Shown piece by piece: positions 48,065 through 58,707 of a stretch of 64,000 nt of DNA. Position 1 is the stretch's first letter. Each line of letters opens with the position of its first letter. The DNA is taken from NCBI RefSeq assembly GCF_003966265.1, contig NZ_RXNV01000001.1, positions 1,116,001 to 1,180,000 of the forward strand, written 5' to 3'. The notes beneath the pieces are model-generated. The model ran no database searches, was not told the origin of the DNA, and saw only the letters and a program-made list of their open reading frames with translations. A program made the position numbers and the translations under genes. Source of the DNA: Shewanella atlantica (GTDB taxonomy: Bacteria > Pseudomonadota > Gammaproteobacteria > Enterobacterales > Shewanellaceae).

Positions 48065-48520
48065 CTACTTAACCAACGTGAGGTGACCTCGACGCTTAGG
48101 TTCTGGTGCTTGAGGAGTTTCTTCTGTCAATACAGGTTCAACTGCTGCTTCTTCAACAACGGTTAACCCAGCTTCAACAGACTCATCTTCAAGCTGATAT
48201 GCTTCTTCCATATCGAAAACAGTACCAGCTCCATTTTCTCTGGCATAGATTGCAACAATCGCAGCCATCGGCAAAACAACTTGCTGAGGAACGCCACCAA
48301 AACGGGCACTGAACTCAATAAAGTCATGCCCAATCTGTAGGTTGCCTACAGCTGAAGCGGTAATATTAAGTACAATTTGACCATCTTTCACATACTGTTG
48401 TGGAACCTGAGTACCCGGAACATAGGCGTCGACGACGACATGTGGCGTTAACTCATTATCCATCAACCAGTCATAATATGCTTGCAGCAAGTATGGACGG
48501 TTCGGTGTCATAGGTTTCAT
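48065..48520 (-). CDS. sspB: ClpXP protease specificity-enhancing factor SspB
   Basis: 151 residues. The substrate-binding domain (RPYLLQAYYDWLMDNELTPH, NGAG region) is followed by an acidic linker and the ClpX-binding tail RRGHLTLVK. SspB hands ssrA-tagged proteins to ClpXP. The ATG overlaps the sspA stop in TAATG, so the two genes are translationally coupled. A terminator follows. Confidence 0.94.
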   Translation of the reverse strand: MKPMTPNRPYLLQAYYDWLMDNELTPHVVVDAYVPGTQVPQQYVKDGQIVLNITASAVGNLQIGHDFIEFSARFGGVPQQVVLPMAAIVAIYARENGAGTVFDMEEAYQLEDESVEAGLTVVEEAAVEPVLTEETPQAPEPKRRGHLTLVK

Positions 48521-49149
48521 TAGATACCCATGCGCATTTCGCGCTCGGCCTCAGTTAAAGATGCTTTAAATGACTCACGATCGAACAAGCGTGTCATGTA
48601 GGCCTTAACTTCTTTAGCTGTACGCATATCGAGCTCGATACCCAGTACAGGTAAACGCCAAAGTAGTGGACCAAGGTAGCAGTCGGCCAATCCAAACTCT
48701 TCAGCCATAAAGTATGGCATCTCAGAGAATACCGGAGCGATTGCGGTTAGGCTCTCTTGAAGCTCTTTACGAGCTGCATCGGCACGGTCACCACTTCTGA
48801 TACGATCGACTAATGAATACCAATCCGTTTCGATACGGTTCATCATTAAACGAGTACGACCGCGAGATACCGGATAAACAGGCATAAGAGGCGGATGCGG
48901 GAAACGCTCATCCAAGTACTCCATGATGATGCGAGAGTTATAAAGCACTAACTCACGGTCAACCAATGTCGGTACTGTGTTATAAGGGTTTAGTTCGATT
49001 AAATCTTCAGGCATCTCACTTGGTTCAACCTGTAGCACATCAACAGTTACTCCCTTTTCAGCCAAGACGATACGAACTTGGTGACTATAGAGATCATCTG
49101 CACCTGAATACAGGGTCATGATTGAGCGTTTATTGGCAGCAACAGCCAT
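48520..49149 (-). CDS. sspA: Stringent starvation protein A
   Basis: About 210 residues, glutathione S-transferase fold without catalytic serine/tyrosine. Matches: SIMTLYSGADDLYSHQVRIVL, LYNSRIIMEYLDERFPHPPL, YPVSRGRTRLMMNRIE. SspA binds RNA polymerase in stationary phase. The start at 49149 follows GGAGGGTATCA; 16 upstream residues are not used. Couples to sspB. Confidence 0.94.
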   Translation of the reverse strand: MAVAANKRSIMTLYSGADDLYSHQVRIVLAEKGVTVDVLQVEPSEMPEDLIELNPYNTVPTLVDRELVLYNSRIIMEYLDERFPHPPLMPVYPVSRGRTRLMMNRIETDWYSLVDRIRSGDRADAARKELQESLTAIAPVFSEMPYFMAEEFGLADCYLGPLLWRLPVLGIELDMRTAKEVKAYMTRLFDRESFKASLTEAEREMRMGI

Positions 49150-49257
49150 TGATACCCTCCGGGACTTAAAAGTCAAAAGCAAAAAAACAAAAAGCAAACG
49201 AGGGGCAAAGCCCCCCGTTTACAATATGCGGATAATACATTCTAACCTTTATAGTGG

Positions 49258-49968
49258 TTAGTGTACATCTCTCCAGTACTCTTTCTTCAGCAGATAAGCT
49301 ATCACAAAGAAGATAAACAGGAAGCCCATCACCCACCAACCTAAGCTTTCACGCTCAAGTTTTACAGGGTCACCCGAGTAAACCAGGAATCCGGTGATAT
49401 CACGTACGACTTGATCATACTCTTCAGCCGATAGTTTACCGCCGGTAGCAAGCAAACTACCATCTTCCTGTTTTATAGGAAGTCCTTGAAGATGTTCGAG
49501 AACATGAGGCATACCTACCGACGGGAATACAGTATTGTTCACACCAAATGGACGACTCTCATCTTTATAGAAACCTTTAAGATAAGTGTAAACCCAGTCT
49601 GCACCACGAACTCGTGCAACTAAAGTCAGATCCGGTGGCGCTGCGCCAAACCATTTAGCCGCATCGGCTTCTGGTATTGCGTTTTGCATCAGATCGCCGG
49701 GCTTAGCATTCTCATCGAACATATACTTATTACGCATATCATCGATTGAAATGTCTAAATCTTCGGCAACGCGACTATAACGCTGGTATTGAGTACTATG
49801 ACAACCAGAACAGTTGTGTTGAAACAGATCAACACCACGCTGCAAAGACTCTTTGTCATTTAGATCGACGTTAGCACTCTCTAAGTGAACGTGTGAACCA
49901 CCGGCAGCAAATGCTAGAGATGGAACTAAGGTAACTAAGGTAACTAATGCAATAAGTAATTTTTTCAT
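49258..49968 (-). CDS. petC: Cytochrome c1 of the bc1 complex
   Basis: 236 residues. Signal peptide (to Ala21), haem c motif Cys53-x-x-Cys56-His57 in HNCSGCHS, and a C-terminal membrane anchor (WVMGFLFIFFVIAYLL) followed by KKEYWRDVH. It passes electrons from the Rieske protein to cytochrome c. Overlaps cytochrome b gene by one base; last of the petABC operon. Followed after 108 bases by sspA. Confidence 0.94.
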   Translation of the reverse strand: MKKLLIALVTLVTLVPSLAFAAGGSHVHLESANVDLNDKESLQRGVDLFQHNCSGCHSTQYQRYSRVAEDLDISIDDMRNKYMFDENAKPGDLMQNAIPEADAAKWFGAAPPDLTLVARVRGADWVYTYLKGFYKDESRPFGVNNTVFPSVGMPHVLEHLQGLPIKQEDGSLLATGGKLSAEEYDQVVRDITGFLVYSGDPVKLERESLGWWVMGFLFIFFVIAYLLKKEYWRDVH

Positions 49969-51182
49969 TAGTGAGTCAACCTCTCTGGAACAGGCTTAGT
50001 CTTCTCATTCTTACTGTAAATCCATAGCAGTAAGAAGAAACCGAAGTAAGTCAGAGTAAATATACGCGCAGCGATTGTCAGTGCAGGTGTCGCAGGGACA
50101 GCGCCTAGATAACCCAAGACCACAAATGACACGGCAAACTGACCGATATTCAACTTATGGATCATGCTACGGTAACGAACAGACTTAACTTTACAACGAT
50201 CTAACCAAGGCAGTACAAACAGAACCGCAATCGCAAGTCCCATGCCTACGACACCTAACAACTTATCAGGGATCGCACGTAAAATGGCGTAGAAAGGTGT
50301 GAAATACCAAACTGGAGCGATATGCTCGGGCGTTTTCATTGGGTTAGCCGCTTCGAAATTCGGCTTTTCAAGGAAATAACCACCACCTTCAGGCATAAAG
50401 AACAACACGTAGCAGAAGACTATTAAGAAGCCTGCGACACCCATGATATCTTTAACTGTGTAGTAAGGGTGGAATGGAATACCATCTTTAGGCCAGCCAT
50501 TCTCGTCTTTATTCTTCTTAATCTCGATACCGTCAGGGTTATTAGAACCCACTTCATGTAATGCGATTAAGTGCAAGAAAACCAATACAACCAGAACCAG
50601 CGGCAATGCGATGACATGCAAGGCAAAGAAACGGTTCAGTGTCGCACCGGAGACAACGAAGTCACCACGGATCCATAAGGTTAAATCATCACCTATGACC
50701 GGGATAGCGCCAAAGAGTGAGATAATTACCTGAGCGCCCCAGTAAGACATCTGTCCCCAAGGTAACAGGTAACCCATAAAGGCTTCTGCCATCAACACTA
50801 GGAAGATAAGCATACCAAACAGCCAAAGTAGCTCTCTGGGCTTCTGGTAAGAACCGTAGATTAAGCCACGGAACATGTGCAGATAGATGACAACAAAAAA
50901 TGCCGAGGCACCGGTGGAGTGCATATAGCGCAACAACCAGCCGTACTCAACATCACGCATGATATATTCAATCGAAGCAAACGCACCTTCGGCAGTCGGT
51001 ACATAGTTCATTGTTAGCCAGATACCTGTCAGTAACTGATTAACCAGTACCAACATAGCTAATGAACCAAAGAAGTACCAAAAGTTAAAGTTTGTCGGTG
51101 TCGCATACTGGCCAACGTGGCGATTATAGGTCGCCGTCATCGGGATGCGAGCATCGATCCAATCAACAATATTCTTAACCAT
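49968..51182 (-). CDS. petB: Cytochrome b of the bc1 complex
   Basis: 404 residues with eight to nine membrane segments. The four haem b histidines lie in segments 2 and 4 (LLRYMHSTGASAFFVVIYLH; FFALHVIALPLVLVVLVFLH). At the quinol-oxidation site the PEWY motif reads PVWY (APVWYFTPFYAIL), a variant known in gamma- and betaproteobacteria. Quinol oxidation at this site drives proton translocation. One-base overlaps with petA and petC. Confidence 0.95.
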   Translation of the reverse strand: MVKNIVDWIDARIPMTATYNRHVGQYATPTNFNFWYFFGSLAMLVLVNQLLTGIWLTMNYVPTAEGAFASIEYIMRDVEYGWLLRYMHSTGASAFFVVIYLHMFRGLIYGSYQKPRELLWLFGMLIFLVLMAEAFMGYLLPWGQMSYWGAQVIISLFGAIPVIGDDLTLWIRGDFVVSGATLNRFFALHVIALPLVLVVLVFLHLIALHEVGSNNPDGIEIKKNKDENGWPKDGIPFHPYYTVKDIMGVAGFLIVFCYVLFFMPEGGGYFLEKPNFEAANPMKTPEHIAPVWYFTPFYAILRAIPDKLLGVVGMGLAIAVLFVLPWLDRCKVKSVRYRSMIHKLNIGQFAVSFVVLGYLGAVPATPALTIAARIFTLTYFGFFLLLWIYSKNEKTKPVPERLTH

Positions 51183-51772
51183 TAGACTGCTCCCTGATCA
51201 ACACCGATGATGACATTGCCATCGTCGATATACTGGTGAGGTGGAACAACTAGGTTCAGTGGTGCCGGAACCCCCTGGAATACTCGACCAGCCATATCAA
51301 ACTTGGAACCATGACATGGGCAGAAGAAACCTGAAGGTACACCCTCAACCTGCTCACCAAATGTGTCAGGCAGATAGGTAGGAGAACAACCTAAGTGAGT
51401 ACATAAACCTACGGCAATAAAGTACTCAGGATTAATAGAGCGAACTGCGTTTTGTGCATAAGCAGGCTGTTGCTCTTCTGCTGATGCTGGATCGCGTAGT
51501 TGATCATCGAGAGTGGCGAGATTATTCAGGATCTCTTCAGTACGACGTACAACCCATACAGGTTTTCCACGCCATTCTACACGGATCAGTTGACCCGGCT
51601 CTACTTTGCTAATATTTACTTCAACCGGCGCACCTGCAGCTTTCGCTTTGGCACTCGGATTCCATGACTTTATAAAAGGAACCGCTACAGCGACGGCACC
51701 TACACCACCTACTACGGCAGTGGCTGCGGTCAGAAATCTGCGACGTCCGGTATCGACTGGCGCATTGCTCAT
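51182..51772 (-). CDS. petA: Rieske iron-sulphur protein of the bc1 complex
   Basis: 196 residues. Twin-arginine-type N-terminus (GRRRFLTAAT) with one membrane segment, then the Rieske cluster: ligands Cys124, His126, Cys151, His154, and the disulphide pair Cys129-Cys153 (CTHLGC, CPCHGS). First gene of the petABC operon; ribosome site GGAGATAAGTGG. It oxidises quinol together with cytochrome b. Confidence 0.95.
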   Translation of the reverse strand: MSNAPVDTGRRRFLTAATAVVGGVGAVAVAVPFIKSWNPSAKAKAAGAPVEVNISKVEPGQLIRVEWRGKPVWVVRRTEEILNNLATLDDQLRDPASAEEQQPAYAQNAVRSINPEYFIAVGLCTHLGCSPTYLPDTFGEQVEGVPSGFFCPCHGSKFDMAGRVFQGVPAPLNLVVPPHQYIDDGNVIIGVDQGAV

Positions 51773-52100
51773 CCACTTATCTCCAGAGAGTGTTGGAATT
51801 TTTGTTTTAAATTATTTTTCGAATATAGGGTTTTAACCCGAAACTCAAAAACGAAACTTGAGGCGGGGCTCATTATAGCCAAAAATTAGAACCAGATCAT
51901 AGTAAAACAGATAACAAAGTTAACTATGTTAGAAAAATAACCGTTCCAGCTCAAAAAACATGCGAACTTATATACGATTTAAACAAAAATAACTCAGGAA
52001 AAGTATAGAAACAACAATAACATTCATCACTAAATTAGTTAGTTAAGAGTTGTAAGCAAAAAAAAACCCGACCAGAGTCGGGCTTTTAATTCAAATGGGT
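51773..52100. other. pet operon promoter region
   Basis: 328 bases between hflC and petA. It is AT-rich, with long A and T runs around 51900-52020, and must contain the pet promoter. The hflC terminator occupies its left end. No recognisable operator or small RNA. Confidence 0.45.
52058..52087 (-). terminator. Intrinsic terminator after hflC
   Basis: CCCGAC (52067-52072) pairs with GTCGGG (52077-52082); minus-strand tail is nine T residues. Confidence 0.85.
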
Positions 52101-52979
52101 TTATTTACCTTGAGAGCTCTTCATATATTTGAAGAATTCGCTATCCGGCTCTAACACCATAACATTTGATTCACCACTGAAACTTTCTTTATAGGCTTCA
52201 AGGCTTCGTATAAAGCTATAGAACTCAGGATCCTTATTGAAAGCGTCGGCATATATCTTGGCCGCCGTCGCATCACCTTCACCTCGAACTTCCAATGCTT
52301 TACGTTGTGCATCAGCAATCTGAACCGTCACAGAAGCGTCTGTCTTGGCGCGAATTATCTCTGACTGCTCCATACCTTGCGCTCGATGCTCTTTCGCTAC
52401 CGCGGTACGTTCTGCACGCATACGCTGATAGATACTCGAACTTACGTTTGCAGGTAAGTTGATCTGCTTAACACGAACATCAACTACTTCAATTCCTAGG
52501 TCTGCAGCGCTCTCAGATGCATTTTTAAGTGCATCTTGTTGAAGCTCGTCACGACTACCGGAAACAATCTCTTTGATCGTACGACGACCAAACTCGGTAC
52601 GAAGATCGTTATTGATCTTACGTTGAAGTAAAGACTCGGCGTTCGCTTTAATACCGCCATTAGTCGAAAGATAATATTTCTCATGGTCTAATATGCGCCA
52701 CTTCACATAAGAGTCGACCATAAGATCTTTCTTCTCTGAAGTTACGAATCTATCAGCTGCGCCATCCATCGTTTGGATACGTGAATCAAGAAACTTAATC
52801 TTATCGATCATTGGTAACTTAAGATGCAAGCCAGGCTCATAGATGCGTGTTACGCCATCATCCTTTAAGATCTTTCCGAAGCGTGAAACAATCGCTCTCT
52901 CACCTTCGTTAACAATCAAAATAGAGGACAAAAACACAGCTACAAGTACCGCTGCAATAATTGCAGTTAATCTACCCAT
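52101..52979 (-). CDS. hflC: HflC, SPFH-domain regulator of FtsH protease
   Basis: 292 residues. An N-terminal membrane anchor (LTAIIAAVLVAVFLSSILIV) is followed by the SPFH/band 7 domain and a coiled segment (QRMRAERTAVAKEHRAQGME, VRGEGDATAAKIYADAF). With HflK it forms the periplasmic cage around FtsH. Two bases separate it from hflK. Terminator follows. Confidence 0.95.
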   Translation of the reverse strand: MGRLTAIIAAVLVAVFLSSILIVNEGERAIVSRFGKILKDDGVTRIYEPGLHLKLPMIDKIKFLDSRIQTMDGAADRFVTSEKKDLMVDSYVKWRILDHEKYYLSTNGGIKANAESLLQRKINNDLRTEFGRRTIKEIVSGSRDELQQDALKNASESAADLGIEVVDVRVKQINLPANVSSSIYQRMRAERTAVAKEHRAQGMEQSEIIRAKTDASVTVQIADAQRKALEVRGEGDATAAKIYADAFNKDPEFYSFIRSLEAYKESFSGESNVMVLEPDSEFFKYMKSSQGK

Positions 52980-52981
52980 TC

Positions 52982-54127
52982 TTAATTCCTCCCCTGGCGA
53001 GTTCTATCGCTGCGAGACGAACGAGAATCGAGCGGCATGCTGTTCTGACCAACAATTTCATTTGATGAACTCATCGATGAGGTAGAACTCACTTTGCGAG
53101 GCTTAGAGTCAGATGGAGTACCTTGCATTAACTTATCCAAAGGCAGATACATCATATTGCCACTGCTCTTCGAGTCGACCAGGACCTTATTTGTGCCTTT
53201 TAATACTGACTGCATAGCATCAAGATAGAGACGTTCGCGTGTCACTTCAGGTGCAGCTTTATATTGAGGGAGTAATAGTTCAAAGCTTGCAACTTTACCC
53301 TTAGCCTCTAATATTTCGCGTTCTTTATATGCATTAGCCTGCTGCTCCATTCTTTGAACCTGGCCACGAGCCTTAGGTTCAATTGCACGGGCATAAGCCT
53401 CAGCTTCACGAATAAAGCGCTGCTCATCTTCCTGTGCTGAAATAGCATCATCGAATGCATCCTTCACCTCTTCAGGAGGACGTGCTGGCAAAAAGTTAAC
53501 GTCTACAATGTTAATACCAAGATGGTAAGGCTCGATAATACGCTCGACCTCTTCCCAGGTATCACGGCGGATCTGATCACGACCGGTCGTTAAGATGTCA
53601 TCCATTTTGTTATGGCCGACAACGTAACGCAGCGCACTGTCAGTTGCTTCACGCAAACTTTCATTGGCATCTACAGCACTGAACAAGAAGCGATATGCGT
53701 CGACAACACGATACTGGACATCGAGTTCAACCAAAACCACATTCTCATCAGCCGTAAGCATGCTTCCTGAAGCAGGAATCGAGCGAACAGTACTCACATT
53801 AACCGGAAAAACTTCATCGATGAAGGTAGCTTTCCACTGTAAGCCAGGCTCGACTTCACCAATGTATTCACCAAACCTCAATGCGACACCTTTCTCGGCC
53901 TCCTTGACTGTATAGAAACCCGATAGTCCCCACACTACAAGTGCGATGCCCAAGACAATGACAAGACCAAATGAACTGACCCCTGGTCCTGACCCACTAC
54001 CTTTCCCACCACCAAAGCGTTTCGAAATATTACGAAAAACCTCATCGAGATCTGGTGGTCCCTTATCGTTACCGTTTTTATTTCCCCAAGGGTCTTTTCC
54101 CTTGTTACCGGGCTCGTTCCAAGCCAT
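52982..54127 (-). CDS. hflK: HflK, SPFH-domain regulator of FtsH protease
   Basis: 381 residues. A glycine-rich N-terminus (NEPGNKGKDPWGNKNG), one membrane segment (about 52-72), the band 7 domain and a long helical C-terminal part with the conserved SAQEDEQRFIREAEAYA. The low-complexity serine-rich tail (SSTSSMSSSNE) is typical. Partner of HflC. Confidence 0.95.
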   Translation of the reverse strand: MAWNEPGNKGKDPWGNKNGNDKGPPDLDEVFRNISKRFGGGKGSGSGPGVSSFGLVIVLGIALVVWGLSGFYTVKEAEKGVALRFGEYIGEVEPGLQWKATFIDEVFPVNVSTVRSIPASGSMLTADENVVLVELDVQYRVVDAYRFLFSAVDANESLREATDSALRYVVGHNKMDDILTTGRDQIRRDTWEEVERIIEPYHLGINIVDVNFLPARPPEEVKDAFDDAISAQEDEQRFIREAEAYARAIEPKARGQVQRMEQQANAYKEREILEAKGKVASFELLLPQYKAAPEVTRERLYLDAMQSVLKGTNKVLVDSKSSGNMMYLPLDKLMQGTPSDSKPRKVSSTSSMSSSNEIVGQNSMPLDSRSSRSDRTRQGRN

Positions 54128-54171
54128 TTAGCACTCCATAGGTACGTGAAATAAATGAGATTACTAAAAAC

Positions 54172-55470
54172 CTACTCAACTGCCGTATTCTCGACAACAA
54201 AGGTCTCTAACTCCCCTTGGCTCTGTTTCATCAGTCGGCGCCAATCGGCCTCCAACAAACGAACAGATAAGATACAGTTCCCCAGATCGTCGTACTCTTT
54301 CTGCTGTATCACATCAAGTCTGTAAAACTGACCAAGATAATGTCCAGCAGTTGCTGGAATTTGCAAGGTTAATTCTAAAGTCGTCTTACCAACTATTGCG
54401 TTGATAGCTTCCTTCAGTTGTTCCAAACCTTTTTGCTGCTGGGCAGATACCCAGACTCGTGTTGGTACGCCTTCAGAGTCATAGTCGATCTTCGGGCTTA
54501 CATCCTCTAACAGGTCAATCTTATTACAGACAACCAGCTGTGGAATCTCTTCAGCATCAATCTCTTTGAGCACTTTTTGAACCTGCTCAAAGTTATCCCC
54601 CATATCCTCATCGGCACAATCAACAATGTGAAGTAAAAGATCCGCTTCTCGTGTTTCTTGTAATGTTGCCTTAAATGCAGCAACTAAGTCATGGGGTAGA
54701 TGGCGAATAAAACCAACGGTATCAGCTAATATTATCGCACCATCCCTCAACTCTAACTTTCTCAAGGTAGGATCGAGTGTGGCAAAAAGCTGATCGGCGG
54801 CATAAACATCTGATGCCGTGAGTGAATTAAACAATGTAGACTTACCGGCGTTGGTGTATCCAACCAGAGAAACAGTCGCTAAATCGCTACGACGTCTCGA
54901 GCGTCGGCTCTGCTCACGTTGCTTATCCACCTTCTCCAAACGACGATTAATCGTTCTTATCCGGCCACGTAATAAGCGTCTATCGGTTTCAAGCTGAGTT
55001 TCCCCAGGTCCCCGAAGACCAATACCACCTTTTTGTCTTTCAAGGTGGGTCCAGCCACGTATCAGGCGTGTCGACATATGGCGTAACTGCGCTAGCTCCA
55101 CCTGCAACTTGCCTTCGTACGTGCGTGCCCTTTGGGCAAAAATATCTAAAATGAGTGTAGTGCGGTCCAGCACTCGACATTGGCATAACTGCTCAAGATT
55201 TCGCTCTTGAGCTGGACTTAATGCATGATTAAAAATCACCACATTTGCCTCAGTCGCTGCAACTAAGGCAGCTAACTCATCGGCCTTTCCCGAACCTACG
55301 AAAAATTTTCGGTCCGGTGCTCGGCGACTTCCTGTTATCACTCCGATTGACTGGGCCCCAGCCGACTCTACCAATAATTGGAGTTCGACTAGATCCTCCC
55401 TACTATCTTCATCGGAAAAGTCGATATGAACAAGGACCGCATTCTCTCCCGCTTCATAACGCTCAAACAA
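54172..55470 (-). CDS. hflX: HflX GTPase, ribosome-splitting factor
   Basis: 432 residues. N-terminal HflX domain (FFVGSGKADELA, NHALSPAQERNLE), coiled segment (RRLLRGRIRTINRRLEKV), then the G domain: G1 GYTNAGKST, G3 DTVGFIRHLP, G4 NKID. It splits stalled or hibernating 70S ribosomes under heat stress in E. coli. Follows hfq by 20 bases. Confidence 0.95.
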   Translation of the reverse strand: MFERYEAGENAVLVHIDFSDEDSREDLVELQLLVESAGAQSIGVITGSRRAPDRKFFVGSGKADELAALVAATEANVVIFNHALSPAQERNLEQLCQCRVLDRTTLILDIFAQRARTYEGKLQVELAQLRHMSTRLIRGWTHLERQKGGIGLRGPGETQLETDRRLLRGRIRTINRRLEKVDKQREQSRRSRRRSDLATVSLVGYTNAGKSTLFNSLTASDVYAADQLFATLDPTLRKLELRDGAIILADTVGFIRHLPHDLVAAFKATLQETREADLLLHIVDCADEDMGDNFEQVQKVLKEIDAEEIPQLVVCNKIDLLEDVSPKIDYDSEGVPTRVWVSAQQQKGLEQLKEAINAIVGKTTLELTLQIPATAGHYLGQFYRLDVIQQKEYDDLGNCILSVRLLEADWRRLMKQSQGELETFVVENTAVE

Positions 55471-55490
55471 AAAGCAAACTCCTTAATTTA

Positions 55491-55772
55491 TTACTGGTCG
55501 TTGTTATCGTCTTGCTGACCATTAAAACCACCAGCAGGGCTAGGCGCTGCAGTGTGACTGTTAACATTAAATGGGCGAGCAGGCACAACTGTAGAGATAG
55601 CGTGCTTGTAAACCATTTGGCTTACCGTGTTTTTCAACAAAATAACAAACTGGTCAAATGACTCAACTTGCCCTTGTAACTTAATGCCATTAACAAGATA
55701 AATTGAAACAGGAACGCGCTCACGGCGCAGTGCGTTCAAAAACGGGTCTTGTAAAGATTGCCCCTTTGCCAT
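55491..55772 (-). CDS. hfq: RNA chaperone Hfq
   Basis: 93 residues. Sm1 and Sm2 motifs ([30 protein letters not shown]) are intact, with a short glycine/asparagine-rich tail. It forms a hexamer that pairs small RNAs with mRNAs. Ribosome site AAAAGGAAATTATAAA. Cotranscribed with hflX; additional promoters inside miaA are known in E. coli. Confidence 0.97.
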   Translation of the reverse strand: MAKGQSLQDPFLNALRRERVPVSIYLVNGIKLQGQVESFDQFVILLKNTVSQMVYKHAISTVVPARPFNVNSHTAAPSPAGGFNGQQDDNNDQ

Positions 55773-55865
55773 TTTATAATTTCCTTTTTAATTAAAATAA
55801 GTAGTAAAACTAATACAACACAACTTTTTGTTTGGTTTTAGTATTATATAGTGAGGCCTAATTAG

Positions 55866-56792
55866 CTAGCGACAATGTCGCAATACGGTATTTAGATTAG
55901 AATCTACACCACTTTCCAGCCAATTTAACTCAGGCCAGCCTCTCAACCATGTTAATTGACGCTTGGCTAATTGCCTAGTAGCAACTATCGCTTTTTCGAC
56001 CATAGTATCATAGTCATATTCACCATCCAGATATTGCCAACATTGTCTGTAGCCTACACATCTCATCGAAGGAAGCGCTAAATCCAGATCACCCCTTTCT
56101 TTCAAGGCGCGAACTTCATCGACGAAACCTTGATTTAACATCAATTTGAATCTTTCTTCTATAGAAAGATGTAACACTTTGCGATCTTTTGGTGATATAG
56201 CAAATTGAACGACATCATAAGGCAGAGGCTCTGACTTAATTTGGCTCAATTCGGTCATTGACTTGCCACTGACCCTGCATACTTCCAGCGCCCTGATTAA
56301 CCTTTGAGGGTCATTCGGATGTATACGTTCAGATGAGACAGGATCAAGACGCTTAAGTTCATCATGCATATCTTGCCAACCGCGCTGCTCAGCTTCCACG
56401 ATAATTTGTTCGCGCACAGCCTCATCGGCACCGGGAAGTGGGGAAAGACCTTCCACTAAAGCCTTAAAATACATCATGGTTCCACCAACTAATAGTGGTG
56501 TTTTCCCGGCCTTTAATATCTGCTCTATTTCACATAGCGCATCGGCCCTGAAATCGGCCGCCGAATAACTTTCTGCCGGATCTCTTATATCGATCAACCT
56601 ATGCGGCGCAACGGCAAGCTCATCGGCATTGGGTTTGGCAGTGCCTATATCCATACCACGGTAGATAAGTGCAGAATCGACTGAGATAATTTCACAGTTG
56701 TGCTTTTGAACCAATTCAATCGCTAATGCCGTTTTTCCTGAGGCCGTAGGCCCCATTAACGTTATAATTTTTGGCATATTCTGTTCAGTCAC
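55866..56792 (-). CDS. miaA: tRNA dimethylallyltransferase MiaA
   Basis: 308 residues. P-loop GPTASGKT (14-21), [18 protein letters not shown] and [13 protein letters not shown] are conserved. It adds the dimethylallyl group to A37 of tRNAs reading UNN codons. The start overlaps the mutL end by eight bases, as in E. coli. Confidence 0.96.
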   Translation of the reverse strand: MTEQNMPKIITLMGPTASGKTALAIELVQKHNCEIISVDSALIYRGMDIGTAKPNADELAVAPHRLIDIRDPAESYSAADFRADALCEIEQILKAGKTPLLVGGTMMYFKALVEGLSPLPGADEAVREQIIVEAEQRGWQDMHDELKRLDPVSSERIHPNDPQRLIRALEVCRVSGKSMTELSQIKSEPLPYDVVQFAISPKDRKVLHLSIEERFKLMLNQGFVDEVRALKERGDLDLALPSMRCVGYRQCWQYLDGEYDYDTMVEKAIVATRQLAKRQLTWLRGWPELNWLESGVDSNLNTVLRHCR

Positions 56793-58647
56793 TCGATTGC
56801 TCTTCCAGCCATGATTGCCAAGGTAAAACCTTGGCTTTCTGAATTAATTCTTCTCGATCATTGTCATCTAACTGGCTAAACGCTAACCAGGTATCCGGTG
56901 CTGATTCAAATCTCTTATCGTCATGTTTTGCAAGCCAGCAAGCCAATGCTTCATTATTCGGTTCTTCGAACCTAAGCCACTGCAGTAAATCAGGTATGAC
57001 TGTGACTAATTGGCTCTGTCTTAAATATGGGGGCACTTTCTTTATAATCAACTGCCCGAGACGAATTGTTACCTCAATTCCTATTTTTCTGAGCAATAAT
57101 TCTCTTTCAGTAAGTGTATCGCCCCAAGTTTCATCCATAGCGATAGAAACTGGCATCAATAATGGCTGGCTAACCAGCCCGCTATCGAGTTTATCTGAGA
57201 TCTCATGTTGCAAAAGCCAGCTCGAAACGATTTTAACTGGTAAGAGTATCAGTTGCTCTCCCTGAGCAAGAACCCAGTATTCTCCCGCCAAGAGTGGCGG
57301 CATGGTCAAATTAGATTGAAGCTCCTTGTTACCTCTATCTCCTTGCTCCACATTAGGTGTCTTTAATAGCTCTCCATAGGATGCTATCGCCTCGGCACTG
57401 GGCAATTCCGTTTGTGGGCGATAAGGAGAAGCCGAACCTCCTCTTATCTGTGGTTGAGGCTCGCGGGAAGGAGAAGCTGAAATAGGCGAAGAAAAGCTCT
57501 GACGATTTCTTTCTATGCTTGATGGAGTCTGATGTGAATAATCATGTCTTGAATGGCCTGGCTCAGTAACGCCATAACCACTATTTTCGGTCTCACGACT
57601 CTGGGGGCGAAAACCAGTATCGGGCGTATTATCTGAATCGATAGCTAACCTACCAACTTGCTGAAGAGCAGATTGTAGGGCTTGAAAAATATAGTCATGC
57701 ACGTAACGACTCTGATGAAACCTAACTTCATGTTTAGCTGGGTGTACATTAACATCGACCTGATGTGGATCCAGCTCAAGCATCAATACATAGCTTGCTT
57801 GCTCTCCGGTCACATGCTCGGCAAATGCTTGCCTCACGGCATGATTAACCAGCCTGTCACGTACCAATCTGCCATTAACATAAAAATATTGAGTATCACT
57901 CGCCGGCGCTTCAAAGAAAGGAGATTGAATATAACCAGTTAACTTAAGATCATCGTGCTGACAGTTGATCTCAATCGCCTGCTCGGCAAATTTTTTACCA
58001 CTGATCTGAGCTAAACGTTGCAGATATTGATCTTGAGTACTGGTTGCACGGTAGTTTCGCACTACCTTGCCGTTATGCTTCAGGGTGAAGTGAATATCAC
58101 TGCGCACCAAAGCAATACGTTTAAGCCACTCATCGATATGGGTGAACTCTGTTTTATCACTCTTAAGAAATCGTCTTCTCGCTGGCGTATTGAAAAACAA
58201 ATCGACGGCTTCAACGGTTGAACCAACCGGATGGGCGGCAGGTATCACTTTCACCGCCATATCAGAGCCTTCGGCATATGCTTGCCAGGCTTCAACTTGG
58301 TCGGCCGTTCGGGAAGTTAAGGTTAGCCGGGAAACGGAGCTGATACTTGCTAACGCCTCACCACGAAATCCGAAGCTGAGAATAGCGTCAAGGTCATCGA
58401 GAGAATTGAGTTTTGAGGTGGCATGTCTCGACAAAGCAAGGCCTAGATCCTCTTTTGAGATCCCAGAGCCATTGTCGTGAATTTTAATCAGTTTACTGCC
58501 GCCTTTCTCGATCTCTATATCGACCCGAGTGGCACCGGCATCCAGACTATTTTCAACCAGCTCTTTAATCACTGAGGCGGGTCTTTCGACAACTTCACCC
58601 GCCGCGATTTGGTTTGCCAGTTGCGGCGGTAATATCTGTATTGTCAT
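56785..58647 (-). CDS. mutL: DNA mismatch repair protein MutL
   Basis: 620 residues. GHKL ATPase motifs: [41 protein letters not shown]. The N-terminal half is conserved, the middle linker (about 330-430) is low complexity with many Ser, Arg, Gln and Pro, and the C-terminus is a dimerisation domain without the DQHA endonuclease motif, as in MutH-dependent bacteria. It overlaps miaA. Confidence 0.96.
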   Translation of the reverse strand: MTIQILPPQLANQIAAGEVVERPASVIKELVENSLDAGATRVDIEIEKGGSKLIKIHDNGSGISKEDLGLALSRHATSKLNSLDDLDAILSFGFRGEALASISSVSRLTLTSRTADQVEAWQAYAEGSDMAVKVIPAAHPVGSTVEAVDLFFNTPARRRFLKSDKTEFTHIDEWLKRIALVRSDIHFTLKHNGKVVRNYRATSTQDQYLQRLAQISGKKFAEQAIEINCQHDDLKLTGYIQSPFFEAPASDTQYFYVNGRLVRDRLVNHAVRQAFAEHVTGEQASYVLMLELDPHQVDVNVHPAKHEVRFHQSRYVHDYIFQALQSALQQVGRLAIDSDNTPDTGFRPQSRETENSGYGVTEPGHSRHDYSHQTPSSIERNRQSFSSPISASPSREPQPQIRGGSASPYRPQTELPSAEAIASYGELLKTPNVEQGDRGNKELQSNLTMPPLLAGEYWVLAQGEQLILLPVKIVSSWLLQHEISDKLDSGLVSQPLLMPVSIAMDETWGDTLTERELLLRKIGIEVTIRLGQLIIKKVPPYLRQSQLVTVIPDLLQWLRFEEPNNEALACWLAKHDDKRFESAPDTWLAFSQLDDNDREELIQKAKVLPWQSWLEEQSSD

Positions 58648-58707
58648 AATATTTTAACTCTTGAGGCCAATGAGACCTGCTTGCCTATTCACCCGTGCAG
58701 GAGTGAC

